Part shown: piece after piece, positions 25,885-34,199 of the stretch | Numbering within the stretch: position 1 is the stretch's first letter | Layout of the letters: every line of letters starts with the position of its first letter | Virus record (IMG/VR): IMGVR_UViG_3300017613_000438 | Span: 1 to 39,519 of that record | Source: a virus | Length of the DNA stretch: 39,519 nucleotides | Reading direction: 5' to 3' (one strand) | Program-made: the position numbers and the translations under genes | The notes under the pieces: generated by a model | Seen by the model: only the letters and a program-made list of their open reading frames with translations | What the model was told of the DNA's origin: nothing | Databases searched by the model: none

Positions 25885-26507
25885 ACTCTTGTACGCTTAT
25901 ATGCATCTGTGTTAGTCGGGGTACCTGTAAGATCAAATAAATCAAATCTTGCTACTTCTGTTGTATTATCTGCTTTATAGAAAATCATTTGATTACTAAT
26001 AATTTCCCATTTCCCGCCTTCTATATTTTTAATAAATTCAACATCTAGTGCGACAGTTTGACCAGTTGTATGATTCCATACTCCGTTAATAATATCTGTC
26101 TTATCTTGTGCTGTAACTCCTGATCCACTTGTTACGATTATTAAACCAGCAGCATTTGTTGGAATAACTTGAACAAGATTTTGAACCAGTATGCCATTTT
26201 GTATATCAAATAGGTTATTATTTGAACCTACTAACCGAACAGAAAATGCACCCAAAGTATCATCAAATTCTATACTATACCCATTGATTATTTCTAATGA
26301 TTGAGCAAGTGTAGTTCCAGCAACTGTAACAGGAGCATTTCTTGTTGCATAATCATCCATCCAAATATATCTTTCATTATCCATGATGTCATTCATGTCA
26401 ACACGAAATTGCTCAGTATCTAATTCATATAAAGTTCCAGCTATAAGAGTCAAATAGTCTTTTGGTACTGTAATAAGTTTTGTTGGTTCATTAAGAGATA
26501 AAGGCAT
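25881..26507 (-). CDS. Conserved phage virion protein (MPLSLNEPTKLITVP family)
   Basis: 208 residues. The N-terminus LNEPTKLITVPKDYLTLIAGTLYELDTEQFR and the block YSIEFDDTLGAFSVRLVGSNNNLFD ... LVQNLVQVIPTNAAGLIIV are characteristic of a widespread phage structural family of unknown function, usually near fibre genes. C-terminal beta strands (KWEIISNQMIFYKADN) follow. TAATG junction upstream and ATGA junction downstream with the 44-residue gene. Confidence 0.75.
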   Translation of the reverse strand: MPLSLNEPTKLITVPKDYLTLIAGTLYELDTEQFRVDMNDIMDNERYIWMDDYATRNAPVTVAGTTLAQSLEIINGYSIEFDDTLGAFSVRLVGSNNNLFDIQNGILVQNLVQVIPTNAAGLIIVTSGSGVTAQDKTDIINGVWNHTTGQTVALDVEFIKNIEGGKWEIISNQMIFYKADNTTEVARFDLFDLTGTPTNTDAYKRTRV

Positions 26508-28807
26508 TATTCATCCTTAATCATAAATACAGTTATATCAAGCCCTGCACTGGTAATGCTATCAACTATATCCGCTGTTTTGTAATAAGTAGATGAACTA
26601 CCTTTTCTTACTCTACCAACTACAGATTGCGTAGAGCTAAATCGGTATGTCCCAGATAGTATGCCTGATCCATTAGTAATGCCAGCTAATAAAACATCTC
26701 CTTCAGTTTCTGGACCAGTAGCTCCAGCTTCAAGACGAATTCTTGCCCCAACTATAACGGCACTCGTATCAATATCAAGAACAGTTATAGTTAAATCAAC
26801 ACGATCTACAACAATGATTGTTCCACTATTTGCTGACCAACATTTTACTGAATCCAAATTACATCCAGTTGGTCGTACAAGAGTTAATGTATCACTTCCA
26901 CGAAACTCAACATGTGATGTAATACGATCTTCAAAAGTCCACGGATTGCCAGAAGAATCTTCTAATGTAAGTTCAAAATCGCCGCCACTAGTTTTTGCTG
27001 GAATTCGAAGACTTAATGGCCAATCAGTTCTTGTCTCATCTAATGCTTCAAGTGCTGTTTGCATTGCTGCTTCAGTACCCGAACTAAGCGTATTTTTAGG
27101 AGCTGCGCCACGTCTGAAACAAATATCTCTTATTTCCGTCGTTTCGGCCAAAGCGCCGTAACCTGAATTATGCCATGTTGCCCAACGAGAATAGTAACAT
27201 TCACTCTGACCATCAAATGCTACGTCTGTTCCACCAACTTCTAAGTTACCATCAGGATCGCCAAAGCCACAATCACCACTATGGCTATCAAGATCAGAAT
27301 CAGCTAATGGATTACCATCGGTAGATGTTTGTTTTATACCATCAATATAAAGTCTAAATTCTGGAGTAGTATCATCATAATCAAATCTAAACATAATATG
27401 ATATGGACGATCTACAGCAAGTGCAAAATCTGAGAAAGCCTGAGCATTATCATTACTAGTATCGGCAAACGATGCAACTAGCTTGTTACCAAAACCGCTA
27501 TAAAATGCGATATTGTTTACTCCGCCTCCTTCTTCATAAATACAACTTAAAGAATGCTGTATCCCACTAAGTTGAATCCAACCACCCATTGTGCGAGCAG
27601 TTGCTGTAGCAATATTTACTGCTGTGCTATCCGCATATTCTGAACGATCTGTGATTGAATTTAACTGAAGTGAATGTGTATCACCATCACATAATTTAAC
27701 AGAAGTTACAAATACTGGTGTACCAGTACTTCCTGCATTACCTGTTGGTGAACCACCAACATTTCCGCTATCAGCATTTGTATTTTGAAGTGTCCACTTG
27801 TGATCAGGATCTAGCGATGCCAAAGCATCATCATATGGTATTAAACCAACTATTACTTCTCCTGATGATGGCGCTGACTCTTCACTAGAATTGTTTGTTA
27901 CAACTATATAAACAACAGTATCAGTAGATAAGCTACCCTGTACCGTATCAAATTGAATACTTGTATCTGACCAACTATCGATAGTTTGTGTAGTCTTTAT
28001 TGTTCCTGATGTATCAGACCATATTTCAACTTTACCGCCACCCTGCGTTGCTCCGAAGCCATCACCTGTAACTGTTTTATTTGTATCACCCCAATTAAAA
28101 CCGCTAAGTATTGTACCGCCAGTAACATGAATTGGCTGACCTTCATTTAACCCAATAGAATAGCATTGATATTCTGGAGTAGTGTTTAAAACAGAATGCT
28201 GCCAGTCTGGTGGAGAGTAATCTTCTACTGTGTCTCTTTCAATATCAGCAGTAAAATGGTTACGATGGTCATTGCTTGTTCCATTCCAAACTTGTGTTCT
28301 TAATGTAAATCCAGTTGGTGCTGCTACTGTTGAAATGTCATCATGAGTAGCATTATGACAACAAACAACTCTAGTATTTGCGTAATCAATTCTAACATTA
28401 GGATTTGGAGGATTGGCATCATTTTGTGCCCATTGCCATGTAATCTCAGTATAAGGTGAAACTGTATCTACACCTCTATACACAAGCATGGCACCAGACA
28501 TTGGCTCAGTAGTTATGCCGGTTGCCCAAGTGAAAGTAGGATTAGCTTCAGATCCTGATGTAGCAAATTTATAGTAAACAGCTGTTTCTTGATCACGTCC
28601 CCCAGTAGTATGGTTATATGCTATTCGTGTATAACCATTTCCATTGCCACCATCATCATCCCAAATCCGTTGTGTAGTATTCTCACATTGCTTTACAAAC
28701 ACAAGAATAAAATCATCAGTTGTAGTAGCAGCAGGTACAGTGAACGTTAATGATAACGCTCCAGCACTATCCTGCGTATTGCTCCCTACAAAAGATGGAA
28801 CAGCCAT
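26507..28807 (-). CDS. Multidomain virion surface protein: beta domain, TIG-like, LamG-like, regulatory-like C-terminus
   Basis: 766 residues. In order: an N-terminal beta-sandwich with DDFILVFVKQCE and AMLVYRGV (about 1-220); a TIG/IPT-like domain (about 225-320, ILSGFNWGDTNKTVTGDGFG ... VEIWSDTSG ... VVYIVVTN); a LamG-like domain (about 330-560, ending RRGAAPKNTLSSGTE); a linker strand domain (about 570-665); and a carboxypeptidase-regulatory-like domain (about 670-766, LTITVLDIDTSAVIVGARI ... GRVRKGSSSTYYKTADI). The last three parts are paralogous to the 433-residue protein encoded nearby. No catalytic residues seen; binding or fibre role inferred. Confidence 0.72.
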   Translation of the reverse strand: MAVPSFVGSNTQDSAGALSLTFTVPAATTTDDFILVFVKQCENTTQRIWDDDGGNGNGYTRIAYNHTTGGRDQETAVYYKFATSGSEANPTFTWATGITTEPMSGAMLVYRGVDTVSPYTEITWQWAQNDANPPNPNVRIDYANTRVVCCHNATHDDISTVAAPTGFTLRTQVWNGTSNDHRNHFTADIERDTVEDYSPPDWQHSVLNTTPEYQCYSIGLNEGQPIHVTGGTILSGFNWGDTNKTVTGDGFGATQGGGKVEIWSDTSGTIKTTQTIDSWSDTSIQFDTVQGSLSTDTVVYIVVTNNSSEESAPSSGEVIVGLIPYDDALASLDPDHKWTLQNTNADSGNVGGSPTGNAGSTGTPVFVTSVKLCDGDTHSLQLNSITDRSEYADSTAVNIATATARTMGGWIQLSGIQHSLSCIYEEGGGVNNIAFYSGFGNKLVASFADTSNDNAQAFSDFALAVDRPYHIMFRFDYDDTTPEFRLYIDGIKQTSTDGNPLADSDLDSHSGDCGFGDPDGNLEVGGTDVAFDGQSECYYSRWATWHNSGYGALAETTEIRDICFRRGAAPKNTLSSGTEAAMQTALEALDETRTDWPLSLRIPAKTSGGDFELTLEDSSGNPWTFEDRITSHVEFRGSDTLTLVRPTGCNLDSVKCWSANSGTIIVVDRVDLTITVLDIDTSAVIVGARIRLEAGATGPETEGDVLLAGITNGSGILSGTYRFSSTQSVVGRVRKGSSSTYYKTADIVDSITSAGLDITVFMIKDE

Positions 28808-29028
28808 TAGCCTCTAGTTTCCTCAAGCCATAAATCGTATGCTTTATTCAATTGTGCAGTTAATGCTTTATGCGCTCTTCTACTATCTTCAAAATCAGCT
28901 AAATTTACATTAACACCAATAATGATACTTCCAGGCAAATATCTATCAACATCATCAAGAGCGCGATCAGACCACTCTGCATATAACTTGTCGTTACTTT
29001 CCCAAGTCTTGATATTTGTGTTATTCAT
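28807..29028 (-). CDS. Small hypothetical protein between two paralogous surface proteins
   Basis: 73 residues from ATG 29028, which overlaps the preceding stop by 8 bases. An in-frame start at 29052 would add 8 residues and deepen the overlap. Mixed alpha/beta with NVNLADFEDSRRAHKALTAQLNKAYDLWLEE forming a C-terminal helix. No family recognised. TAATG junction to the next gene supports translation. Confidence 0.6.
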   Translation of the reverse strand: MNNTNIKTWESNDKLYAEWSDRALDDVDRYLPGSIIIGVNVNLADFEDSRRAHKALTAQLNKAYDLWLEETRG

Positions 29029-30322
29029 CTTCCACCACAAGAATTGTTGCATTTAACGGTGCAGACGTTAGTGGGCCAGGAATTGGTGCTGTCTTATAGT
29101 ATGTTGAAGCTGATCCTTTTCTGACTCTGCCAATAATTGGTTGACTATTTGTATAGTCAAATATAGCTGTGGCTATACCTGATCCATTGGTTGTTGTGTT
29201 CATTATTTCAGTACCAGCAGTCAGGTCACCGCCAGTATCTGCTTCTATATACACTCTCGCACCAACAACAACAGCTTTCGTTGAAGCATTGAGAACTGTA
29301 ACAGTAAGTGTCTGCCTTGTTGCTATAACTAATGTTCCACCATATGGTGCGCCACTTTTTGCTGCTGTAGCATTACCACCTGATACGTTAACTAATGTCA
29401 GTGTATCTGCTGTTCCATTATATCTAAAATGCATCGAAGTCAGATCATCAAAAACTTGATCTGAAGTAAGAATAAAGTCACCACCACCAGATACTACATT
29501 AATATCTACGCCCAGACATTCATTTGATCTTGATGGGCCTAATGCATCAAGTGCTGTCTGCATGACTGACTCAGTTCCTGTTGATAATGTACTAGTAGCT
29601 TTTGCTCCACGTTCAAATAACGTTACTCTTACTTCAGAGTCAGTTAACAAAGCATCAGCTTCATCACCCCAAGATACCCAGTGGTTATATTTACCATTTA
29701 TTGAAGCATTAAGAATGACTATATTACCACCAACACCTACTGTTCCTGCTGGATCAGCAAATTCTGGTACACCTCTTGCATCTAAACTAGCAGTTCCTGG
29801 TTGACGGTTGACCGGATCAGCATCAGTCATCTCTATACCATCAACAAAAAACTTTACTTCATTATCGTAAGCACTGCCTGAAAAAATACCACACAAATGA
29901 TAGACACGATCAGGGACAGCAGCAGGTCCAAAAACTTGGAGGCCTGTTGCAAAATTAGTTGGTTCTGTACACTCAAACATCATGTAGTTACCAAATCCCA
30001 TCACAAATTGAAAACAAGTGGTGTTATTTCCTTCACCATAAATCCGTTTTGGTGGAGGCTGAATAGCAGTAGTTGAAAACCAGCCAGCAACAGCTTTCCT
30101 TGCTTGTGCTGAATTATTTATATCTGTTGTAGTTGCAAGTGCTACTCTGTCACCAGTAGCATTTGTTTCCATACAGTTTGTTGCATCTAACGCAATTGCT
30201 GCGGACGTATAAAGTATACTAGTATCAGTTCCATTAACTGATCCTATTTGGTCAAGCGAATCACCATCAAAATCCCAATGATGATCCGCCCCCAAAGCAG
30301 CAATGTCGTCACTATAGGCCAT
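29021..30322 (-). CDS. LamG-like virion surface protein with regulatory-like C-terminal domain
   Basis: 433 residues. A LamG-like domain covers about 1-240 (GADHHWDFDGDSLDQIG ... FVMGFGNYMMFEC ... VKFFVDGIEMTDAD ... TEVRVTLFERGAKATST-type ending). A beta linker follows (about 245-335) and then a carboxypeptidase-regulatory-like domain (about 337-433, LTVTVLNASTKAVVVGARVYIEAD ... IIGRVRKGSASTYYKTAPI). It is a clear paralogue of the C-terminal part of the 766-residue protein but lacks the latter's N-terminal beta and TIG-like domains. TAATG junction with the 563-residue gene. Confidence 0.75.
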   Translation of the reverse strand: MAYSDDIAALGADHHWDFDGDSLDQIGSVNGTDTSILYTSAAIALDATNCMETNATGDRVALATTTDINNSAQARKAVAGWFSTTAIQPPPKRIYGEGNNTTCFQFVMGFGNYMMFECTEPTNFATGLQVFGPAAVPDRVYHLCGIFSGSAYDNEVKFFVDGIEMTDADPVNRQPGTASLDARGVPEFADPAGTVGVGGNIVILNASINGKYNHWVSWGDEADALLTDSEVRVTLFERGAKATSTLSTGTESVMQTALDALGPSRSNECLGVDINVVSGGGDFILTSDQVFDDLTSMHFRYNGTADTLTLVNVSGGNATAAKSGAPYGGTLVIATRQTLTVTVLNASTKAVVVGARVYIEADTGGDLTAGTEIMNTTTNGSGIATAIFDYTNSQPIIGRVRKGSASTYYKTAPIPGPLTSAPLNATILVVEDE

Positions 30323-32013
30323 TAAGCGTCAGAAATACGACCTGTTGTTGCTGAACCACCACTTGAACCAAGAGTACCAGTACTTTCAAAAGTTTTGATT
30401 TGAGCAGTAGCGTTTCTTACACGAATAAATAATGTTCTATCCGATGAATACACCGAAGTAAAGGCTTCTGAAGTAGTAACAGTTGCCTTATCAACATAAC
30501 TAACAAAAACATTATTACCTGTAGCACAAGAATCATTATCGCCAGAACCACTAAAGTCATATGACGGGATAGTGTATACAAAACCAGTATATGAAGTATA
30601 AGGAATTCTGATATAACGACCTTCATCATTCTCAACACGAATAGTACCAGACGAAGGAGTATCTGTTGGGATTGATGTAGTAACAGTAATAGAAGTAACT
30701 GCGGCGCCGTTTAACGTTCCATTCAGCGTATCTTGATCAAGATCAAGTCCACCACCACCATCTTCTGGTCCAACCAATACTCGGTCTCCAGACACAAGGT
30801 TAGAAACAGTAAATTGCACATTGTTCGGCGGTTGACGTGGAGTATTAGTTAAGTCAACCAGCAAATCGCTTACTGTTAAATCATCAGATCCAATACCAAG
30901 ACCAAAGGAACCGGGATTGATAGCAGAACCAGTAGAAGTACCAGCAAAAGTAGAAGGAACAAGTCGTGAAGTAACTGTAACATTAACATCAGCAGTAGCC
31001 AGACCAGCACCAGTAATCTCAACACCATCACCAGGAGCTTGGCCAGTCAACAACTGAATCCACATCTTGGTTCCAGCAGTTACTGAATCAATTGCTAACA
31101 GCTGGCCAGTACCACCAGTCCATGAAACTGCTTCTGGCTCAACAAAGGTACCTGCTGGATTATCGATATTTATTTCATGAGTAATACCACGGAAGATATC
31201 ACCGTCTAATCCATAAAGAGTCTCAGAAGTGCCTTCTCGTTGAATCCACTTTGCGCGCTCATAGAAGTTGTTCTTTGACCGTGCTCCAAGTTCCCAGTCA
31301 GAATAATAGAACTCGTTTGTAGTATCACCATTTACATCAATACCAACGTAACCTTCACTGTCGTTAACAATGTCAGTCCATGTTGCAATGGTACCAGCAA
31401 TAGTCTGGTTATTACCATCAGTGTTGGCAGTCAGAGCAAGTACGTTATTGCCTCGGTTGGTGCCGCCACCAATAAAGAACTCGGTATAAACAGTTCCAAG
31501 AACACGTTGCGTACCAAGCAAACGTCGACCATCAAGATCTGAGCCAGCATCACGAACAAGTAAGCAGAAACGATGAGTTGTAGAAGATACTGGGTCTGAT
31601 ACTGCTGCTACCATCTTGGCTTCATTCCAGAAGTCATTAGCAAGCAATGTACCATCTTGAATTACTTGGATGCTAGTTGCATTACCAAACACTTGAATGC
31701 CATCATAGATGTCATCACCACCTGCCTGCGTAAGTGAGCCGTCATACAAGTGTTCTGAAGCTGTTTGGTCAATATTGAAAAGACCCAGTAATGTGATGTT
31801 AGTATCAGCACCACCTCGATCCGAAGGAGTCTCGTCAATAATAGACAGCTCATCATCACCTGAGTCAGATTCATCATCAGCAAAATCTTGTAATGCTCGG
31901 TGAAGCTGAATCATTGTTGCATAAGATGGAGAGGCACCACCATGGGCATCTCCTATATACCGGATATTTCCGGTACTCCGTGTAATTGTCCAATCTGCTG
32001 CTACGAACGCCAT
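30322..32013 (-). CDS. Large conserved phage virion protein (563 residues)
   Basis: Starts ADWTITRSTGNIRYIGDAHGGASPSYATMIQLHRALQDFADD, a signature I associate with a conserved phage protein encoded ahead of fibre and LamG genes. Next come an EHLYDGSLTQAGGDDIYDGIQVFG block, DLDGRRLLGTQR, GNNVLAL, and FYERAKWIQREGT. The C-terminal part (about 340-563) is beta-rich. No catalytic or membrane motif. A virion location is inferred from neighbours. GAGGT lies upstream of the ATG in the 44-base gap after the lysis cluster. Confidence 0.7.
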   Translation of the reverse strand: MAFVAADWTITRSTGNIRYIGDAHGGASPSYATMIQLHRALQDFADDESDSGDDELSIIDETPSDRGGADTNITLLGLFNIDQTASEHLYDGSLTQAGGDDIYDGIQVFGNATSIQVIQDGTLLANDFWNEAKMVAAVSDPVSSTTHRFCLLVRDAGSDLDGRRLLGTQRVLGTVYTEFFIGGGTNRGNNVLALTANTDGNNQTIAGTIATWTDIVNDSEGYVGIDVNGDTTNEFYYSDWELGARSKNNFYERAKWIQREGTSETLYGLDGDIFRGITHEINIDNPAGTFVEPEAVSWTGGTGQLLAIDSVTAGTKMWIQLLTGQAPGDGVEITGAGLATADVNVTVTSRLVPSTFAGTSTGSAINPGSFGLGIGSDDLTVSDLLVDLTNTPRQPPNNVQFTVSNLVSGDRVLVGPEDGGGGLDLDQDTLNGTLNGAAVTSITVTTSIPTDTPSSGTIRVENDEGRYIRIPYTSYTGFVYTIPSYDFSGSGDNDSCATGNNVFVSYVDKATVTTSEAFTSVYSSDRTLFIRVRNATAQIKTFESTGTLGSSGGSATTGRISDA

Positions 32014-32057
32014 TAGTTGATTACCTCATTAGTACGATTTCGGTTAAATAAATCCGT

Positions 32058-32342
32058 TTAAGGTTGCCGTATTTCTAGCAACAACTGATCCATTACATTT
32101 CTTAACGCCCGTTGTTCAGTTCTTTGTTCTTGTACTTGTTTTAAAATCATTTCATTCTGTACTTTTACTGCTGCTTGGTCTCGTTGTATTAATTGTATTT
32201 CTCTTGCATTATAATCCATTGTTGTGACAGCATCTGATAAATTTTCAATTTTTTCAAATGCTAATGTTATACCAGAAATGCTTGTAATAGCAAGTCCAAT
32301 AATAGTAATTAAAATGCCAAGATTATTCTTGAACCATTCCAT
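32058..32342 (-). CDS. Membrane-anchored coiled-coil protein, i-spanin- or holin-like
   Basis: 94 residues from ATG 32342 (MEWFKNNLGIL). One transmembrane segment (about 8-28, LGILITIIGLAITSISGITLAF) is followed by a long Gln/Glu/Arg-rich coiled coil (about 40-94). This N-in membrane anchor plus periplasmic coil is the architecture of inner-membrane spanins, and a lipoprotein gene lies directly upstream. No clear ribosome-binding site is seen, so coupling to the preceding gene (stop 32323) is likely. An earlier in-frame start would add up to 26 residues. Confidence 0.55.
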   Translation of the reverse strand: MEWFKNNLGILITIIGLAITSISGITLAFEKIENLSDAVTTMDYNAREIQLIQRDQAAVKVQNEMILKQVQEQRTEQRALRNVMDQLLLEIRQP

Positions 32343-32601
32343 TAGGAGAAAACCCATTTTCTGGTTTGCATAAATCTTCCCAAACTTCTGGATTAGAACC
32401 AAATTTTCTTTGAATTGCACCTACAGAAGCGCCATAGCACAAAACAAAAACGCAACTATTAACAGCAGCATCATTAGCATTTTTACCACGGTCAACAATT
32501 TCAGCAGTTGATGCGCACGCACTAATATTTAATATAATCAATAAGGTCGTTGCAAACTTCACATGCTTGCTGAGTCCAAAAGAAAACTTCTTCACCTTCA
32601 T
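32323..32601 (-). CDS. Phage lipoprotein, possible outer-membrane spanin component
   Basis: About 92 residues. The N-terminus has basic residues, a hydrophobic core KFATTLLIILN and a lipobox ISAC, so cleavage and lipidation at that Cys are predicted. The mature part contains CVFVLCYGASVGAIQRKFG and three further Cys. The start is uncertain: ATG 32610, ATG 32601, GTG 32595 or a later GTG near 32562, which would give the most compact signal peptide. All overlap the Cys-rich gene upstream. Beside a membrane/coiled-coil protein and an endolysin it may serve in lysis, but the sequence is not a typical Rz1. Confidence 0.65.
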   Translation of the reverse strand: MKVKKFSFGLSKHVKFATTLLIILNISACASTAEIVDRGKNANDAAVNSCVFVLCYGASVGAIQRKFGSNPEVWEDLCKPENGFSPNGMVQE

Positions 32602-32758
32602 CTGCTCCATTCGTTATGATCATACCTGCAATAAGGAGATGCTCAACGCCCCACTTCTTTATAAACTCTTCACTTACAGTTTTTATTCTACGGCAACTGT
32701 CTCTACGGCCGCATAATGTACATCGTCCTAATGATGGTTTACATAAACTCAAAACCAC
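32522..32758 (-). CDS. Small Cys-rich, probable zinc-binding protein
   Basis: 78 residues from GTG 32758. Paired cysteines LCxxxxxxRCTLCGRRDSC near the N-terminus and CEVC near the C-terminus suggest one zinc knuckle or treble-clef site. The middle is EFIKKWGVEHLLIAGMII. Start alternatives are GTG 32758 and TTG 32752, both overlapping the DUF1353 stop. Its 3' end overlaps the lipoprotein gene by up to 89 bases in another frame. Function unknown. Confidence 0.6.
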   Translation of the reverse strand: MVLSLCKPSLGRCTLCGRRDSCRRIKTVSEEFIKKWGVEHLLIAGMIITNGADEGEEVFFWTQQACEVCNDLIDYIKY

Positions 32759-33096
32759 CCATTACTACGTGTCTTCTTACAACCAAAGATAAAGGTCATC
32801 CAACGCCAATACCTCGCCCTAGCCCATCTACCTTCTTGGCTAAGTACGTCTCCAATAGTTTGTGCAGCCATCCACGCAGTACAAGGAGTGCCATCATTCC
32901 AAACAGCATTATCACAAAGATTATCATGTATAAACCAAGCGGATGAGTAAATATCAAAAGCTCCAGATGCTCCGTCACTATCGTCACCTTCTTCTATAAC
33001 AACTTTTTTACCATATCTAGCTGATTTCCATTCATATCGTTCGGTACAGATATATGGCTTTGCAACATCACCTGGCAATTTATGGTATTTAATCAA
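32749..33096 (-). CDS. DUF1353 family phage protein
   Basis: 115 residues. The core DDSDGASGAFDIYSSAWFIHDNLCD, followed by a helix with MAAQTIGDVLSQEG and ARYWRWMTFIFG, matches the DUF1353 pattern (DGAS, then HDxL, then a helical end with Y and FG). Members usually sit in phage lysis or tail regions with unknown role. The ATG overlaps the endolysin stop (ATGA), linking it to lysis functions. Confidence 0.7.
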   Translation of the reverse strand: MIKYHKLPGDVAKPYICTERYEWKSARYGKKVVIEEGDDSDGASGAFDIYSSAWFIHDNLCDNAVWNDGTPCTAWMAAQTIGDVLSQEGRWARARYWRWMTFIFGCKKTRSNGWF

Positions 33097-33551
33097 CTCA
33101 TCACCTCTAAAGCTTCGTTTAAACTAACTTTGGTAATATTCTCAGCTGTTCCAATATAGCCCCATGTAGTAGGGAATCCAGGCTTAATATCGTATCGCAC
33201 ATCAACATGGAATCCAGGCGTTGGTTTCCAGTCAGGATAAAAACCGATTCCGGTAAAGCCGATTTCAGTCGCCAACAAGAAGAAAGCATAAACATCTTCG
33301 TGTGTCTCCAAACCATCTGGCATGATATCTACAGCACGAACAGTTCCCCAATGCTCTACATTATGCTGACTAAGTGACGAACCTTTATATCGTCCTACTG
33401 CGGCCGGGTGACCACTAATACTTATTCTTTTGCCCCATCTATATCGTAATAAGTCAAGCATGACTAAAAGTCGGTGGTCCATACGACTAATCCAACTTTC
33501 TTGTCCTCGTATAAATTCCCAAGGCTGAAAATGATATAATTTAGGTATCAT
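33093..33551 (-). CDS. M15-like peptidoglycan peptidase (endolysin candidate)
   Basis: 152 residues. Zinc-peptidase motifs of the M15 D-Ala-D-Ala family are visible: SQHNVEHWGTVRAVD (H63, D75) and GFHVDVR (H115, D117). GHPAAVGRYKGSS precedes the first motif. No signal peptide, so it would need a holin; the small membrane protein immediately upstream fits that. The ATG lies in a TAATG junction. It could instead be a structural wall peptidase, but the lysis-type neighbours favour endolysin. Confidence 0.75.
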   Translation of the reverse strand: MIPKLYHFQPWEFIRGQESWISRMDHRLLVMLDLLRYRWGKRISISGHPAAVGRYKGSSLSQHNVEHWGTVRAVDIMPDGLETHEDVYAFFLLATEIGFTGIGFYPDWKPTPGFHVDVRYDIKPGFPTTWGYIGTAENITKVSLNEALEVMS

Positions 33552-33784
33552 TAAGGGTTTCCATTTCTATACGGTTTAAAATTATCATCGCTATGTTCTA
33601 AATGCGCTTCAATTTTTGTCAGCCTGTTTGAAAGTGTATAGTTCATTTCTTGCGTTTTTTTAGACAAATCTCTTATTTCAGCTGTAATTTTACTACCAAA
33701 ATGAAATACAACCCAAGCCCAGGCTAAAAATGCTAAAGACATAATGGTATGATCTTGCAATAATTCTAAAAGAGTTTCCCACAT
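33551..33784 (-). CDS. Single-membrane-segment protein, holin candidate
   Basis: 77 residues from ATG 33784, which has AGGA 6 bases upstream; an in-frame TTG further upstream has no such site. One hydrophobic segment (about 12-30, HTIMSLAFLAWAWVVFHFG) is followed by a charged helical tail (about 31-77). It directly precedes the endolysin with a TAATG overlap, the usual place for a holin. A membrane regulator of another kind remains possible. Confidence 0.55.
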   Translation of the reverse strand: MWETLLELLQDHTIMSLAFLAWAWVVFHFGSKITAEIRDLSKKTQEMNYTLSNRLTKIEAHLEHSDDNFKPYRNGNP

Positions 33785-33809
33785 TCTATGTCCTAAACTC
33801 GGAATTAAC

Positions 33810-33834
33810 AGTTGGCCCTCAGAGAAGACCAACT
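33810..33834 (-). other. Stop-proximal hairpin after the coiled-coil gene
   Basis: AGTTGG (33810-33815) pairs with CCAACT (33829-33834), about 10 bases after the stop of the 90-residue gene. The flanking bases and loop start (CAGTTGGCCCTC) match the hairpin at 34154 (CAGTTGTCCCTC). No T run follows on the minus strand. Confidence 0.55.
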
Positions 33835-33843
33835 AGTAATTAA

Positions 33844-34116
33844 TTAAACACCAGCTTTTAACACACGTTTAAGAGCTTCTTCTTGAGCTTTCCTCTTATT
33901 AGTTTCAGCTAGACGAGATGCATATTGTTGATCTAAACATTCTTTTAAAGTAGCTTGACGCGGTGGTGGAATCTTAGCGTTAAGTTCTTTAACTTTATCT
34001 TTCAATCTCTCAAGTTCAGCTTCAGTTTCTTTAATTTTAGTTTCAGTAGCTACTAACTCTTTACGAGCTACTTCAACTTCATCTATTGGTTCTACTTTTT
34101 TAGCTGCGATTACCAT
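33844..34116 (-). CDS. Coiled-coil hypothetical protein
   Basis: 90 residues, almost entirely charged helix (VEVARKELVATETKIKETEAELERLKDKVKELNAKI, about 15-50), then a Pro-Pro break and a second helix with one Cys. AGGAG is upstream of the ATG. It lies between head and lysis genes with hairpins on both sides. I do not recognise the family. Confidence 0.65.
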   Translation of the reverse strand: MVIAAKKVEPIDEVEVARKELVATETKIKETEAELERLKDKVKELNAKIPPPRQATLKECLDQQYASRLAETNKRKAQEEALKRVLKAGV

Positions 34117-34144
34117 TATTATCTCCTACGCCCGTTGTGACTGT

Positions 34145-34199
34145 CAGTACTACAGTTGTCCCTCTTATGAAGGACAACTATACTATTTACAGTACTACA
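34145..34199 (-). other. Hairpin flanked by a 10-base direct repeat
   Basis: AGTTGTCC (34154-34161) and GGACAACT (34172-34179) form an 8-bp perfect stem with a 10-base loop, 8 bases after the stop of the 170-residue gene. CAGTACTACA occurs on both sides (34145-34154 and 34190-34199). No T run follows, so it is a poor intrinsic terminator; RNA processing or mRNA protection is possible. Confidence 0.6.

Noticed and set aside
26661-27161. Plus-strand open frame of 166 codons
   Set aside because: Antisense to the 766-residue surface protein, with no start signal or recognisable protein character.
33551-33832. Longer holin-like protein starting at TTG 33832
   Set aside because: That codon falls in the hairpin and lacks a ribosome-binding site, whereas ATG 33784 has AGGA upstream.
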